Source: Competibacter_A sp002352125 (GTDB taxonomy: Bacteria > Pseudomonadota > Gammaproteobacteria > Competibacterales > Competibacteraceae). From it: DNA of 64,000 bases. Of this stretch, positions 9,014-18,287 are shown piece by piece. Location of the stretch: positions 1 to 64,000 of the forward strand of contig DAOROA010000023.1 in assembly GCA_035441325.1 (NCBI GenBank), read 5' to 3'. The notes under the pieces were generated by a model. It was not told the DNA's origin. It saw only the letters and a program-made list of their open reading frames with translations, and ran no database searches. The position numbers and the translations under genes were made by a program. How positions within the stretch are numbered: position 1 is the stretch's first letter; each line of letters starts with the position of its first letter.

Positions 9014-10936
9014 ATGACCATTTTCCACCGCTATCTGTCGCGCTACGAAGAGAGCCGCGAAGAAACCCTATCGCTTCAGGCTTACCTGGACCTTTGCAAA
9101 AAAGATTCGAGCGCCTACGCCAGCGCCGCCGAACGGCTGCTGATGGCCATCGGCGAACCCGAGATGATCGACACCCGCAACGATCCGCGACTATCGCGCA
9201 TCTTCCAAAACAAAGTGCTCAAGATCTATCCCGCCTTCGAGGAGTTTTACGGGATGGAGGACGCCATCGAGCAGATCGTTTCCTATCTCAAACACGCCGC
9301 TCAGGGATTGGAGGAGAAAAAGCAAATCCTCTACCTGCTCGGTCCGGTCGGCGGCGGAAAATCGTCGCTGGCCGAACGGCTCAAGCAGTTGATGGAAAAA
9401 GTGTCGTTCTACGCCATCGAAGGCTCCCCGGTGTTCGAATCCCCCTTGGGGTTGTTCAATCCCGAGGAGGACGGCCAGATTCTCGAAGACGACTACGGCA
9501 TTCCGAGCCGCTATCTGCGCCATATCATGTCGCCGTGGGCGGCCAAACGGCTGCGCGAGTACAACGGCGACATCACCAAGTTCCGCGTGGTCAAGCTGCG
9601 GCCGTCGGTGCTGCACCAGATCGCCGTGGCCAAAACCGAACCGGGCGACGAGAACAACCAGGACATTTCCTCGCTGGTCGGCAAGGTAGACATCCGCAAG
9701 CTGGAACACTTCGCCCAAAACGATCCGGACGCCTACAGCTTTTCCGGCGCCCTGTGCCGCGCCAACCGCGGCCTGATGGAATTCGTCGAAATGTTCAAGG
9801 CGCCGATCAAGGTGCTGCACCCTTTGTTGACCGCTACCCAGGAAGGCAACTACAACAGCACCGAAGGGCTGTCGGCGATCCCGTTCGAGGGAATCATTCT
9901 GGCCCACTCCAACGAGTCGGAATGGCAATCGTTCAAGAACAACAAGAACAACGAGGCGTTTCTCGACCGGGTTTACATCGTAAAGGTACCTTACTGCCTG
10001 CGGGTATCGGACGAGGTGAAGATTTACCGCAAGCTGCTCGCCCACAGCTCGCTGTCCGACGCGCCCTGCGCGCCCGGCACGCTGGAGATGCTAGCGCAGT
10101 TCTCGGTGCTGACCCGGATCAAGGAACCGGAAAATTCCAACATTTTTTCCAAGATGCGGGTTTACGACGGCGAGAATCTCAAAGATACCGACCCCAAGGC
10201 CAAGTCGATGCAGGAATACCGCGACTATGCCGGAGTGGACGAAGGCATGACCGGCATCTCGACCCGGTTCGCCTTCAAGATTCTCAGCCAGGTGTTCAAC
10301 TTCGATCACGCCGAAGTCGCCGCCAATCCCGTACACCTGCTCTACGTGCTGGAGCGACAGATCGAGCGCGAACAATTTCAGGCGGAAGTCGAAGAAAAAT
10401 ACCTCTCTCACCTGAAAGGTTTTCTGGCGCCGCGCTACGCCGAATTCATCGGCAAGGAATTGCAGCAGGCCTATTTGGAATCCTACTCGGAATACGGCCA
10501 GAACATCTTCGATCGTTATGTGACCTATGCCGATTTTTGGATTCAGGATCAGGAATATCGCGATCCGGACACCGGCGAGTCGTTCGACCGGGCGGCGCTG
10601 AACACGGAACTGGAGAAGATCGAAAAACCGGCCGGCATCAGCAATCCCAAGGATTTCCGCAACGAGATCGTCAACTTCGTGCTGCGGGCGCGCGCCAACA
10701 ACGCCGGGCGGAATCCGGCCTGGACCAGCTACGAGAAGCTGCGCGCGGTGATCGAAAAGAAGATGTTCTCGACCACCGAGGATTTGCTGCCGGTCATCAG
10801 CTTCAACGCCAAGGCCAGCGCCGAGGAGCAGAAAAAACACGCGCAGTTCGTGGACCGGATGGTCGCCAAGGGCTATACGCCCAAGCAGGTACGGCTGCTA
10901 TCCGACTGGTATCTGCGGGTTCGCAAAGCATCCTGA
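9014..10936 (+). CDS. prkA: PrkA family serine protein kinase (YeaG homologue)
   Basis: The 640-residue protein is very close to E. coli YeaG over its whole length. It has an AAA+-like PrkA N-terminal domain with Walker A GPVGGGKSS near residue 113, the conserved block TEPGDENNQDIS, and a C-terminal PrkA kinase-like domain ending in WYLRVRKAS. YeaG is an ATP-dependent kinase/protease-like protein of the general stress and nitrogen-starvation response. It is the first gene of a three-gene unit with yeaH (15 bp later) and spoVR. In E. coli ycgB is unlinked from yeaGH, but in many proteobacteria the three genes are adjacent as here. Confidence 0.96.
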   Translation: MTIFHRYLSRYEESREETLSLQAYLDLCKKDSSAYASAAERLLMAIGEPEMIDTRNDPRLSRIFQNKVLKIYPAFEEFYGMEDAIEQIVSYLKHAAQGLEEKKQILYLLGPVGGGKSSLAERLKQLMEKVSFYAIEGSPVFESPLGLFNPEEDGQILEDDYGIPSRYLRHIMSPWAAKRLREYNGDITKFRVVKLRPSVLHQIAVAKTEPGDENNQDISSLVGKVDIRKLEHFAQNDPDAYSFSGALCRANRGLMEFVEMFKAPIKVLHPLLTATQEGNYNSTEGLSAIPFEGIILAHSNESEWQSFKNNKNNEAFLDRVYIVKVPYCLRVSDEVKIYRKLLAHSSLSDAPCAPGTLEMLAQFSVLTRIKEPENSNIFSKMRVYDGENLKDTDPKAKSMQEYRDYAGVDEGMTGISTRFAFKILSQVFNFDHAEVAANPVHLLYVLERQIEREQFQAEVEEKYLSHLKGFLAPRYAEFIGKELQQAYLESYSEYGQNIFDRYVTYADFWIQDQEYRDPDTGESFDRAALNTELEKIEKPAGISNPKDFRNEIVNFVLRARANNAGRNPAWTSYEKLRAVIEKKMFSTTEDLLPVISFNAKASAEEQKKHAQFVDRMVAKGYTPKQVRLLSDWYLRVRKAS

Positions 10937-10951
10937 TCGAGGACATCGCTC

Positions 10952-12220
10952 ATGGCCACGCTTATCGACCGGCGGCTGGACGGCAAGAACAAAAGCGCCG
11001 TCAACCGCCAGCGCTTCATCCGGCGCTTTAAGAACCAGATCAAGAAGGCCGTGACCGAGGCCATGAATGGCCGCAGCATCACCGACATCGACAACGGCGA
11101 GAAGGTCAATATCCCGGCCCGCGACCTGTCCGAACCGGTGTTCGGCCACGGGCCGGGCGGTCGGCGCGAAGCCATCCACCCGGGCAACAAGGAATTTACC
11201 AAGGGCGACCGGGTACCTCGGCCGCAAGGTGGCGGCGGCAGCGGTTCGGGCAGCGGTCAGGCCAGCAACAGCGGCGAGGGCGAAGACGATTTCGTTTTCG
11301 AACTGTCGCGCGAGGAATTTCTGGAGCTGTTCTTCGAAGATTTAGAGCTGCCCAATCTGGTCCGCACGCAACTGGCCAAAGCGACCGAATTCAAATCGGT
11401 GCGGGCCGGTTTCACCAGCGCCGGCAACCCGTCCAACATCGACGTGGTCCGGTCGCTGAAAGGCGCTCTGGCGCGGCGGATGGCGCTGGCTGCACCTTAC
11501 ACCCGCCGATTGCGCGAAGCGGAGGAGGCGTTGCAGCAATTGCTGACCCAGACGCCGGTGGACGAGATCCGGGCGCGCGAATTGATCGAAGAGATCGACC
11601 GCTTGCGGGCGCGGGCGCAAGCGGTACCGTTCATCGATACGTTCGATCTGCGCTTCGTCAATCGCGTCAAGCAGCCGCAACCCACCACGCAAGCCGTGAT
11701 GTTCTGCATCATGGACGTGTCCGGCTCCATGGACCGGGCGCGCAAGGATTTGGCCAAGCGATTTTTCACCCTGCTTTACCTGTTCCTGAAACGCAACTAC
11801 GAGAAAATTGAGGTGGTGTTCATTCGCCACCACACCGTCGCCAAAGAGGTGGACGAACAGGAGTTCTTCTATTCGCGGGAAACCGGCGGCACCGTGGTAT
11901 CCAGCGCCCTGAACCTGATGGGCGACATCGTCGTGGACCGGTATCCGCTGTCGAGCTGGAATATCTACGCCGCGCAAGCCTCGGACGGCGACAACTGGCA
12001 CCACGACTCGCCGGCTTGCAAGGACATCCTGCTCAAGCGGATCATGCCCTACGTGCGCTATTACGCCTATATCGAAATCACTCCGGACCGCCATCAAAGC
12101 CTGTGGGAAGCCTACGAAGAGGTGAAGGACTCGCATCCCCACTTCGCCATGCGGCAGATCGACGGTCCCGCCGACATTTATCCGGTCTTTCGGGACTTGT
12201 TCAAGAGGCGTGTGTCATGA
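10952..12220 (+). CDS. yeaH: YeaH/YhbH family protein (DUF444, vWA-like)
   Basis: The 422-residue DUF444 protein opens MATLIDRRLDGKNKSAVNRQ, as in E. coli YeaH. A glycine/serine-rich stretch lies near residues 90-110. A von Willebrand A-like domain contains MDVSGSMDRARKDLAKRFF, a complete MIDAS DxSxS near residue 255. The family partners with PrkA; its biochemical role is not established. A GAGGA ribosome binding site lies before the ATG. Its stop codon overlaps the spoVR start (ATGA at 12217-12220), so translation is probably coupled. Confidence 0.94.
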   Translation: MATLIDRRLDGKNKSAVNRQRFIRRFKNQIKKAVTEAMNGRSITDIDNGEKVNIPARDLSEPVFGHGPGGRREAIHPGNKEFTKGDRVPRPQGGGGSGSGSGQASNSGEGEDDFVFELSREEFLELFFEDLELPNLVRTQLAKATEFKSVRAGFTSAGNPSNIDVVRSLKGALARRMALAAPYTRRLREAEEALQQLLTQTPVDEIRARELIEEIDRLRARAQAVPFIDTFDLRFVNRVKQPQPTTQAVMFCIMDVSGSMDRARKDLAKRFFTLLYLFLKRNYEKIEVVFIRHHTVAKEVDEQEFFYSRETGGTVVSSALNLMGDIVVDRYPLSSWNIYAAQASDGDNWHHDSPACKDILLKRIMPYVRYYAYIEITPDRHQSLWEAYEEVKDSHPHFAMRQIDGPADIYPVFRDLFKRRVS

Positions 12221-14943
12221 ATTCGACGCGACTGATTTCCGACTCCTCCGAATGGACGTTTCCGATGCTGGAACGCTACAACGAGGTCATCGGCCACATC
12301 GCCGCCAACGAGTTTGGTTTGGACACCTACCCGAACCAGATCGAGATCATCACCGCCGAGCAGATGATGGATGCCTACTCTTCGGTGGGGATGCCGCTGG
12401 GCTACAAACATTGGTCCTACGGCAAGCAGTTCGTGCTGACCGAGAAGAACTACCGGCGCGGCCAGATGGGGCTGGCCTACGAAATCGTCATCAATTCCGA
12501 TCCCTGCATCGCCTATCTCATGGAAGAGAACACCGCGATGATGCAAGCGCTGGTCATCGCCCACGCTGCCTACGGCCACAACTCCTTTTTCAAGGGCAAT
12601 TACCTGTTCCGCACCTGGACCAGCGCCGACGCGATCATCGATTACCTGCTGTTCGCCCGCAATTACGTGGCCGAATGCGAGGAACACTACGGCGAGGAAA
12701 ACGTCGAGCTGTTCCTCGATTCCTGCCATGCGCTGATGAACTATGGCGTGGATCGCTACAAGCACCCGGCGCCGCTGTCGCTGGGTGAAGAAAAACAGCG
12801 CCAACAGGAGCGGGAAGCCTATTTGCAGTTGCAACTGAACGATTTGTGGCGAACCATCCCGGTCAAGCCGACCGAAGCGGCGGTGATCGAGCAGCGTTTT
12901 CCCGCCGAACCGCAGGAAAACCTGCTGTATTTCATCGAGAAGAACGCGCCGCTGCTGGAACCGTGGCAGCGCGAGATCGTGCGGATCGTCCGCAAGATCG
13001 GCCAGTATTTTTATCCGCAACGCCAAACCCAGGTGATGAACGAGGGCTGGGCCTGCGTGACCGGCGACACGCTGATCGTGACGGATCGTGGTCTCCTGCG
13101 GGCGCAGGAGGTAGTGGAATCGCGATTCTCGGGATGCGTCGAAGACGGCAACCGGGTAGTCAACTGGTTCGCGCTTCCGTCGAAGCCACGCATCCGCATC
13201 AGAACTCGGCACGGGTATGAGCTGCATGGCGGGGCCGATCACAAAATCCTGGTGGGCGGAGAATGGATCGAGCTGCGGAACCTGAAGATCGGCGATGCCG
13301 TGGAAATCCGCCGCGGTCAATCCGTCTTCGCCAGCGCCGAGGCGCCCATCGACTACGCGCTGAACGTTCGCCCTCGCATCGCCGATATCTGCCAAAAACA
13401 TGACATATCGACGAGCACCTACTACAAGTGGCGCCGTGCCGCCCCAGACTTGTCGGTCGGCGCGCAGACCGTCGCCCGGTTGCAGGCGTGCGCCGACGAA
13501 TGGGAAGCGATCAAGGCCGATCCCGATCAGCCTTGGGCCTTGCTGACGCCCGACGATCTGGCCCGCCGGCCCGAAACGCTGGGACCTGACTTGGCCGAAG
13601 TGCTAGGCCAGGTGATCGGCGATGGGTTCGTTGACGCTGGCCGCATCAATCTGACCTCGCAGGATGTGGAGTTGCTGGATTTCTTCGAGCAAGCGATGTA
13701 CGCGAACTTCGGAGCGACGGCAGTACGCCGGCCGAGCCGCAACCACTTCAACTCGACGGTCCACAGCGCCGTGCTGGCACGGCTGTTCAAACAGACGTTC
13801 GGGATCGCCACCGGCTGGGGAGCCTCAGGACGAAAAACGGTACCGGATATCATTCTGCGCTCGCCGGAGGCCGTCGTTTGCGCCTTTCTGCGCGGGCACT
13901 TCGACACCGACGGCTGCGTTTCGGTTAAGGACCGTCAAGTCATTCTCGTCAGCAAAAGCCTCGATCTGCTGCAAGTCGAGCAACTGCTTATCCTGAATCT
14001 CGGCATCGTCAGTTCCGTGAGGCCACAGCAAGACGGCACCTTCCGGCTCGTCATTACTGGCTCGGACGCGGGGCGCTTCGCGGAGAAAATCGGCTTTCGC
14101 CTGTCGCGCAAGCGGCGGGCGCTAAAGGATGCGCTGGCGTCGGTCAAGTGGTTTCTCGGCAAGGACGATCTGACGACCATCGAATCCATCGAGCACGACG
14201 AGGGACCGGTCTTCGATTTCAGCGTGGAACGCTCCCACGCTTATAAGGCTTCCTGTTTCATCAACCACAATTGCTTCTGGCACTACACCCTGATGAACCG
14301 GCTGTACGACGAGGGCTACGTCAACGACGGCTTCATGATCGAGTTTTTGCAGTCGCACACCAGCGTCATCCAGCAATTGCCGTTCGACCATCCCTACTAT
14401 CACGGCATCAATCCCTACGCGCTGGGCTTTGCCATGATGAGCGACATCAAGCGCATGTGCCAGGAGCCGACCGACGAGGATCGTTACTGGTTCCCGGACA
14501 TCGCCGGCCAGGACTGGATCAAGACTCTGGATTTCGCGATGCGCAACTTCAAGGACGAGAGCTTCATCGCTCAATATCTATCGCCCAAGGTGATGCGCGA
14601 TTTCAAGCTGTTTGCGGTGCTGGACGACGACACCCAGGAGGAGCTGGAAATCACCGCCATCCACGACGACGCTGGCTACCGGCGGTTGCGGCTGGCGCTG
14701 TCCGACCAGTACAACCTGGGCAGCCGCGAGCCGAACATTCAGGTGTGGAACGTGGCGCATCGCAAGGATCGTTCGCTGACCTTGCGCCATACCCGCTACA
14801 ACCGCCGGCCGCTACACGACAGTTTTCAGGAAGTTCTGAAACACTTGCACCGGCTGTGGGGCTTCACGGTGCGGCTGGAGGCGGTGGACGAGGACGGCAA
14901 GGTGGAGCTGGTCGGGGAATGCCCGCAACCGAAGGGGCGATAA
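12217..14943 (+). CDS. spoVR: SpoVR/YcgB family protein interrupted by an intein
   Basis: The frame encodes 908 residues without interruption. Removing the 406-residue intein (listed separately) leaves exteins of 279 and 223 residues, 502 in all, the normal size of YcgB (510). Extein landmarks are WTFPMLERYNEVIGHIA, PNQIEIITAEQMMDAYSS, NSFFKGNYLFRTWT, the MNEGWA / CFWHYTLMNRLYDEG junction, and HGINPYALGFAMM. SpoVR is needed for spore cortex formation in Bacillus, and in Gram-negatives it accompanies PrkA and YeaH in stress responses; its activity is unknown. The start is the ATG overlapping the yeaH stop. The frame is open for 67 further codons upstream, but that sequence is inside yeaH. The position after GWA is Cys here, whereas E. 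coli has Thr, as required for an intein +1 residue. Confidence 0.95.
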   Translation: MNSTRLISDSSEWTFPMLERYNEVIGHIAANEFGLDTYPNQIEIITAEQMMDAYSSVGMPLGYKHWSYGKQFVLTEKNYRRGQMGLAYEIVINSDPCIAYLMEENTAMMQALVIAHAAYGHNSFFKGNYLFRTWTSADAIIDYLLFARNYVAECEEHYGEENVELFLDSCHALMNYGVDRYKHPAPLSLGEEKQRQQEREAYLQLQLNDLWRTIPVKPTEAAVIEQRFPAEPQENLLYFIEKNAPLLEPWQREIVRIVRKIGQYFYPQRQTQVMNEGWACVTGDTLIVTDRGLLRAQEVVESRFSGCVEDGNRVVNWFALPSKPRIRIRTRHGYELHGGADHKILVGGEWIELRNLKIGDAVEIRRGQSVFASAEAPIDYALNVRPRIADICQKHDISTSTYYKWRRAAPDLSVGAQTVARLQACADEWEAIKADPDQPWALLTPDDLARRPETLGPDLAEVLGQVIGDGFVDAGRINLTSQDVELLDFFEQAMYANFGATAVRRPSRNHFNSTVHSAVLARLFKQTFGIATGWGASGRKTVPDIILRSPEAVVCAFLRGHFDTDGCVSVKDRQVILVSKSLDLLQVEQLLILNLGIVSSVRPQQDGTFRLVITGSDAGRFAEKIGFRLSRKRRALKDALASVKWFLGKDDLTTIESIEHDEGPVFDFSVERSHAYKASCFINHNCFWHYTLMNRLYDEGYVNDGFMIEFLQSHTSVIQQLPFDHPYYHGINPYALGFAMMSDIKRMCQEPTDEDRYWFPDIAGQDWIKTLDFAMRNFKDESFIAQYLSPKVMRDFKLFAVLDDDTQEELEITAIHDDAGYRRLRLALSDQYNLGSREPNIQVWNVAHRKDRSLTLRHTRYNRRPLHDSFQEVLKHLHRLWGFTVRLEAVDEDGKVELVGECPQPKGR
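13054..14271 (+). other. Intein with LAGLIDADG homing endonuclease inside SpoVR
   Basis: The in-frame insert starts at Cys (CVTGDTLIVTDRG, splicing block A) and ends FINHN followed by Cys of the C-extein (block G, with penultimate His and terminal Asn). Block F is FDFSVERSHAYKASCF. Block B is probably HGGADHKILV; the usual Thr of the TxxH motif is Gly here. Between the splicing halves lie two dodecapeptides typical of a DOD/LAGLIDADG endonuclease, LGQVIGDGFVDAG and LRGHFDTDGCVS, both with the metal-binding Asp. A helix-turn-helix-like stretch (KHDISTSTYYKWRRA) precedes the first. The 406-residue size is typical of a bifunctional intein. The endonuclease looks intact and the insert has no frameshift, suggesting recent acquisition or continued selection. 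Confidence 0.92.
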
Positions 14944-15294
14944 TCGCCATCAACTCGGCAGGCAGCACACCCATGCTGCGTCACTCTTTGATCGGAGAAC
15001 GCCTCTCATTCCGACTTTCCGACAAATATTGCGGATACATCGCATACGCTAGCTTCAGGATCGGCAACGATGGGACAAATTCCCTCCAAACGAATCGTGG
15101 TCCCAACATAGCCGCCCCAGCGGATATCCGGCTTGCCTGCAAGAGCCGAGACTGCCCAAAATCCAACGGTTCCGCTAAGCTTTAATCGCTACCCTGCCTT
15201 CTCTCGCCAGTTAGCGCAAAGGAGTTAAGGTAGAAGCAAAGATTGCCATCGAACGCTCGCCTTGTCCCATCAACTTCGTACCGGTGGAAAAACT
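14944..15294. other. Gene-free stretch between spoVR and mepA
   Basis: About 350 bases with no gene I can support. A 61-codon reverse frame (14981-15166) shows no family features. I see no strong hairpin with a T-run after spoVR. The last 100 bases presumably hold the mepA promoter, but no clear hexamers stand out. Confidence 0.5.
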
Positions 15295-16158
15295 ATGTCC
15301 GCCCGATTCCCTTCAATTCTGCTTTCTCTACTGCTCTTGGCAAGTGCCGCGCCCAGCCGTGCCGGCAACGGCTGGAGCGATGTCGCTTCCCCCACTCCGG
15401 GATCACCTCAAGTCATCGGTTCCTACACCGGCGGTTGCATCGCCGGCGCGGTGGCGCTGCCCTGGGTGGGCGACGGTTATCAAGCCATGCGCCTCAGCCG
15501 CAACCGCTATTACGGTCATCCGGTCCTGATCCGGTTTCTGGAAGGGTTGAGCCAACAAGCGGCAGCGCGCGGCAACCGGCTCCTGGTCGGCGATTTGGGA
15601 CAACCGCGCGGCGGCCCGATGTCGGGTGGCCATCGCAGCCACCAGAGCGGACTGGATGCCGACATCTGGTTCCTGCAACAACCGCGCAACCAAGTTTTGC
15701 CACGGTCGCAAACTGAACGGCTCGGGGCGCCGTCGATGATCCGGGCCACCGAAGGCACGCTGAATTACGCCAATTGGTCGCCGCGCTATCGGGATACGCT
15801 GAAACAGGCGGCGCTGTCGCCCGAAGTCGAGCGCATTTTCGTCAACGCCATCATCAAACAAGCGTTGTGCGACAGCGAAACCGACCGGCGCTGGTTGAAC
15901 AAGGTACGTCCGTGGTGGGGGCACGACGCCCATTTTCATGTCCGGCTGACTTGCCCCTTCGATTCCGCCCAATGCCAGCCGCAAAAGCCGGTTCCGCCCG
16001 GCGACGGCTGCGACGCGGACCTCGCCAACTGGGTCCGGGATATCGTGCAGGCAGCGCGCAACCCCAAACCCTACAAGAAACCCGCACCACCCTCGACGGA
16101 GAATTTACCCGCCGCCTGCTACGCGGTCCTGAACGGTTCGACGGCGTGGGGACGGTAG
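15295..16158 (+). CDS. mepA: Penicillin-insensitive murein endopeptidase MepA
   Basis: This periplasmic LAS-type zinc endopeptidase cleaves D-Ala-mDAP crosslinks in peptidoglycan. The 287-residue protein has a signal peptide ending near SAAPSRAGN. The active-site motifs are HRSHQSGLDADIWF (the His and Asp ligands of HxxxxxxxD) and WWGHDAHFHVRLTCP (the second His pair). The start is the ATG at 15295 with GGTGGAAA upstream; an earlier in-frame start at 15262 would spoil the signal peptide. It converges with msrB, with only 3 bp between the ends. Confidence 0.95.
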   Translation: MSARFPSILLSLLLLASAAPSRAGNGWSDVASPTPGSPQVIGSYTGGCIAGAVALPWVGDGYQAMRLSRNRYYGHPVLIRFLEGLSQQAAARGNRLLVGDLGQPRGGPMSGGHRSHQSGLDADIWFLQQPRNQVLPRSQTERLGAPSMIRATEGTLNYANWSPRYRDTLKQAALSPEVERIFVNAIIKQALCDSETDRRWLNKVRPWWGHDAHFHVRLTCPFDSAQCQPQKPVPPGDGCDADLANWVRDIVQAARNPKPYKKPAPPSTENLPAACYAVLNGSTAWGR

Positions 16159-16161
16159 GCA

Positions 16162-16569
16162 TCAATCCGGCGACGACCTTGCATCCAGCTTCAACGCCGC
16201 CGAATTGATGCAATAGCGCAAGCCGGTTGGCTGCGGACCATCGTCGAAAACGTGGCCCAAATGCGCGCCGCAGGCCGCACACAACACCTCGGTGCGACGC
16301 ATGAACAAACTGCGATCCTCGGCGGTGGCCACGTTTTCGGCATCCGCCGGCTCCCAAAAACTCGGCCAGCCGGTACCGGATTCGAACTTGGCCCCGGAAT
16401 CGAACAGCGGATTGCTGCAACACGCGCAACGGTAAACACCCGGATCGTGACAATCGTGGTACTCGCCGGTAAAAGCCCGTTCGGTTCCCTTTTGGCGGCA
16501 AATCGAGTATTGCTGCGGGGTCAACTGCGAACGCCATTCGGCATCGCTTTTGGTGATTTTGTAACGCAT
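16162..16569 (-). CDS. msrB: Peptide-methionine (R)-S-oxide reductase MsrB
   Basis: MsrB repairs the R-epimer of oxidised methionine. The 135-residue protein shows both zinc CxxC pairs (CACC and CAAC), the GTGWPSFW substrate pocket and RYCINSAAL with the catalytic cysteine. The start is the ATG at 16569, eight codons before the typical WRSQLTPQQY, with a near-perfect AGGAGGG ribosome binding site. The frame is open to 16686, but the extension has no family resemblance and overlaps the neighbouring gene. Confidence 0.96.
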   Translation of the reverse strand: MRYKITKSDAEWRSQLTPQQYSICRQKGTERAFTGEYHDCHDPGVYRCACCSNPLFDSGAKFESGTGWPSFWEPADAENVATAEDRSLFMRRTEVLCAACGAHLGHVFDDGPQPTGLRYCINSAALKLDARSSPD

Positions 16570-16574
16570 CAGCA

Positions 16575-16581
16575 CCCTCCT
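16575..16581 (-). promoter_or_regulatory. Ribosome binding site deciding the msrB start
   Basis: AGGAGGG lies five bases before the ATG at 16569 and rules out the longer reading that begins at 16686. Confidence 0.8.
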
Positions 16582-16633
16582 GGGGTCGTTGGCTCTCTCG
16601 CCGCCCAATAGACCGCGAAGGCGAGGATTGGTG

Positions 16634-18262
16634 TCAGTTGGCCACCTTTTGAACCGGCCGAACGGATCGCTGCCCCAACCCTTCAACCGGCCGGCGTTTC
16701 TCCAGCGCCTCCCAAACGTGTTCGGCCAAGCCGACGCCGACCTCGTTGAACGCCAGGAAAGTCATGTCGGCACCAGCCGATTTCAAGGCGTTCTCCTCCT
16801 CGGGATAACTGCTGACCGCGCCGATCAAGCCTTCGAATCCGCTCCGCCGCAATTGGGTGATGGCGATGCGCTTCGCCTCCGGATCCGGCATGGCCAAAAT
16901 CACCGCCTTGATACCGTCCAGGTGCAACCGATGCCAGAAACCGGGGTCTTCGGCATCGGCGTACACCACCCGCCGCCCCTCGTGGATGTGCCGCTCTATC
17001 TTGACCAAATCCGAATCGATGCCCGACACCATCAGCATCTTGTACGGATGATCGGGCACGGTCTGACGCTTCTTGAGGAAATCGTAAGCGGCGGTGCCGG
17101 CATGGCCCATGCCGACAATCAGGATTTGTGTGCTGCCCAGCGATACCGGTTGCTCGTCGGGATGGCGTTCCGGCCGCTCGAACCGTGCCAGCCGATCCTC
17201 AAACCGTTCGTACAGCGCATGCGCGAAACGATTCAGCGGCGCGGCCACGAAAAAGGATAGCGCCACCGTGATGGCCAGCATCACCAGCCAACCAGCGTCC
17301 AGTTGACCGTTCTTGACCATGAACTGCGCCACGATCAGAGCGAACTCGCTGTAGCTGGTCAACGCCAACGACGCCAGAAATGCGGTGCGGGCGCGCAGGC
17401 GGAACGCGACCAAAATGAAGAAAAACAATAGAGCTTTCAGCGGTAACAACGACGCCAGCGCCAGCGCCCCACCCAAAGCGGCCAAGTCCGGCCAGCCCAT
17501 CAGGCCGATTTCGAGGAAAAAACCGACCAGCAGCACTTCCTTGAGCGACCACACCGCCCGCGACAGTTCCATGGCCTTGGGATGGCCGGCCAGCAAAGCG
17601 CCCAACAACAGCGCCCCCAGTTCCGGGCTGAGGCCAAGATGTTCGAATCCCAACCCGCCGACCACTAGCGTCAGCGCCAACCCATATAACACCAGCAACT
17701 CATCGTGGCCGCTCCAATCCAGCATCTTCGCGACCAGCGGCCGCAACAGCGGCAACCCCAGCACCAAAAACGCCCACGGCGAGGGTGCCGCCGCGCCGGC
17801 GAACGCCATCAAGGCCAGCGCCGCCAAATCCTGAACGATCAGAATACCGATCGCCAGCCGGCCGTGAAAGGCGCGCAATTCGGTTTTTTCCTCCAACGTC
17901 TTGGCCGCGAGCACCGTACTGGAAAAGCCCAGGGTGGTGGCCAGCAGCAAGGCTTGCCACGCCGGCAACGCGACCACGGCCAGCAAACCCAGCCCCAACA
18001 AGACGCTGCTGATCGCCAGATGCAGCAACCCGCCCCCCCAGACATCGGGCCGGGCCAAGCTTTTGAGCCGCAGCTTCAATCCCACGCTAAACAGCAACAG
18101 CAAAATGCCGGCATGGGCGATCTGGTGGAGCAGTGCGTTCCCCTGCTGGCCCAGCGCGTTCAACACGAATCCGGCCACCAGATAGCCGACCAGCGCCGGC
18201 AAGCCGGCGTGGCGAAATACTAGCCCCAGCAGAAAAGCCAGCGCGAGCCAAAGCGCGTCCAT
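16634..18262 (-). CDS. Kef/YbaL-like cation:proton antiporter with TrkA-N domain
   Basis: The 542-residue protein has an N-terminal CPA2 Na+/H+ exchanger domain with about 12 membrane segments (to about residue 365), containing LGFSSTVLAAKTLEEK, LAIGILIVQDLAALA and LSPELGALLLGALLAG. A cytoplasmic TrkA-N/RCK nucleotide-binding domain follows (about residues 383-500), with the Rossmann motif ILIVGMGHAGTAAYDF. This is the Kef family layout of K+ or Na+/H+ antiporters gated by NAD(H) or glutathione adducts. No ancillary KefF/KefG gene is adjacent. The msrB ribosome binding site lies just beyond its stop on the same strand. Confidence 0.9.
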   Translation of the reverse strand: MDALWLALAFLLGLVFRHAGLPALVGYLVAGFVLNALGQQGNALLHQIAHAGILLLLFSVGLKLRLKSLARPDVWGGGLLHLAISSVLLGLGLLAVVALPAWQALLLATTLGFSSTVLAAKTLEEKTELRAFHGRLAIGILIVQDLAALALMAFAGAAAPSPWAFLVLGLPLLRPLVAKMLDWSGHDELLVLYGLALTLVVGGLGFEHLGLSPELGALLLGALLAGHPKAMELSRAVWSLKEVLLVGFFLEIGLMGWPDLAALGGALALASLLPLKALLFFFILVAFRLRARTAFLASLALTSYSEFALIVAQFMVKNGQLDAGWLVMLAITVALSFFVAAPLNRFAHALYERFEDRLARFERPERHPDEQPVSLGSTQILIVGMGHAGTAAYDFLKKRQTVPDHPYKMLMVSGIDSDLVKIERHIHEGRRVVYADAEDPGFWHRLHLDGIKAVILAMPDPEAKRIAITQLRRSGFEGLIGAVSSYPEEENALKSAGADMTFLAFNEVGVGLAEHVWEALEKRRPVEGLGQRSVRPVQKVAN

Positions 18263-18287
18263 CGATGAGCAAAACTCGCTGGAGTAT

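Noticed and set aside
12016..12216. Upstream extension of the spoVR frame
   Set aside because: It lies inside yeaH, and the SpoVR family starts at the ATG at 12217, overlapping the yeaH stop.
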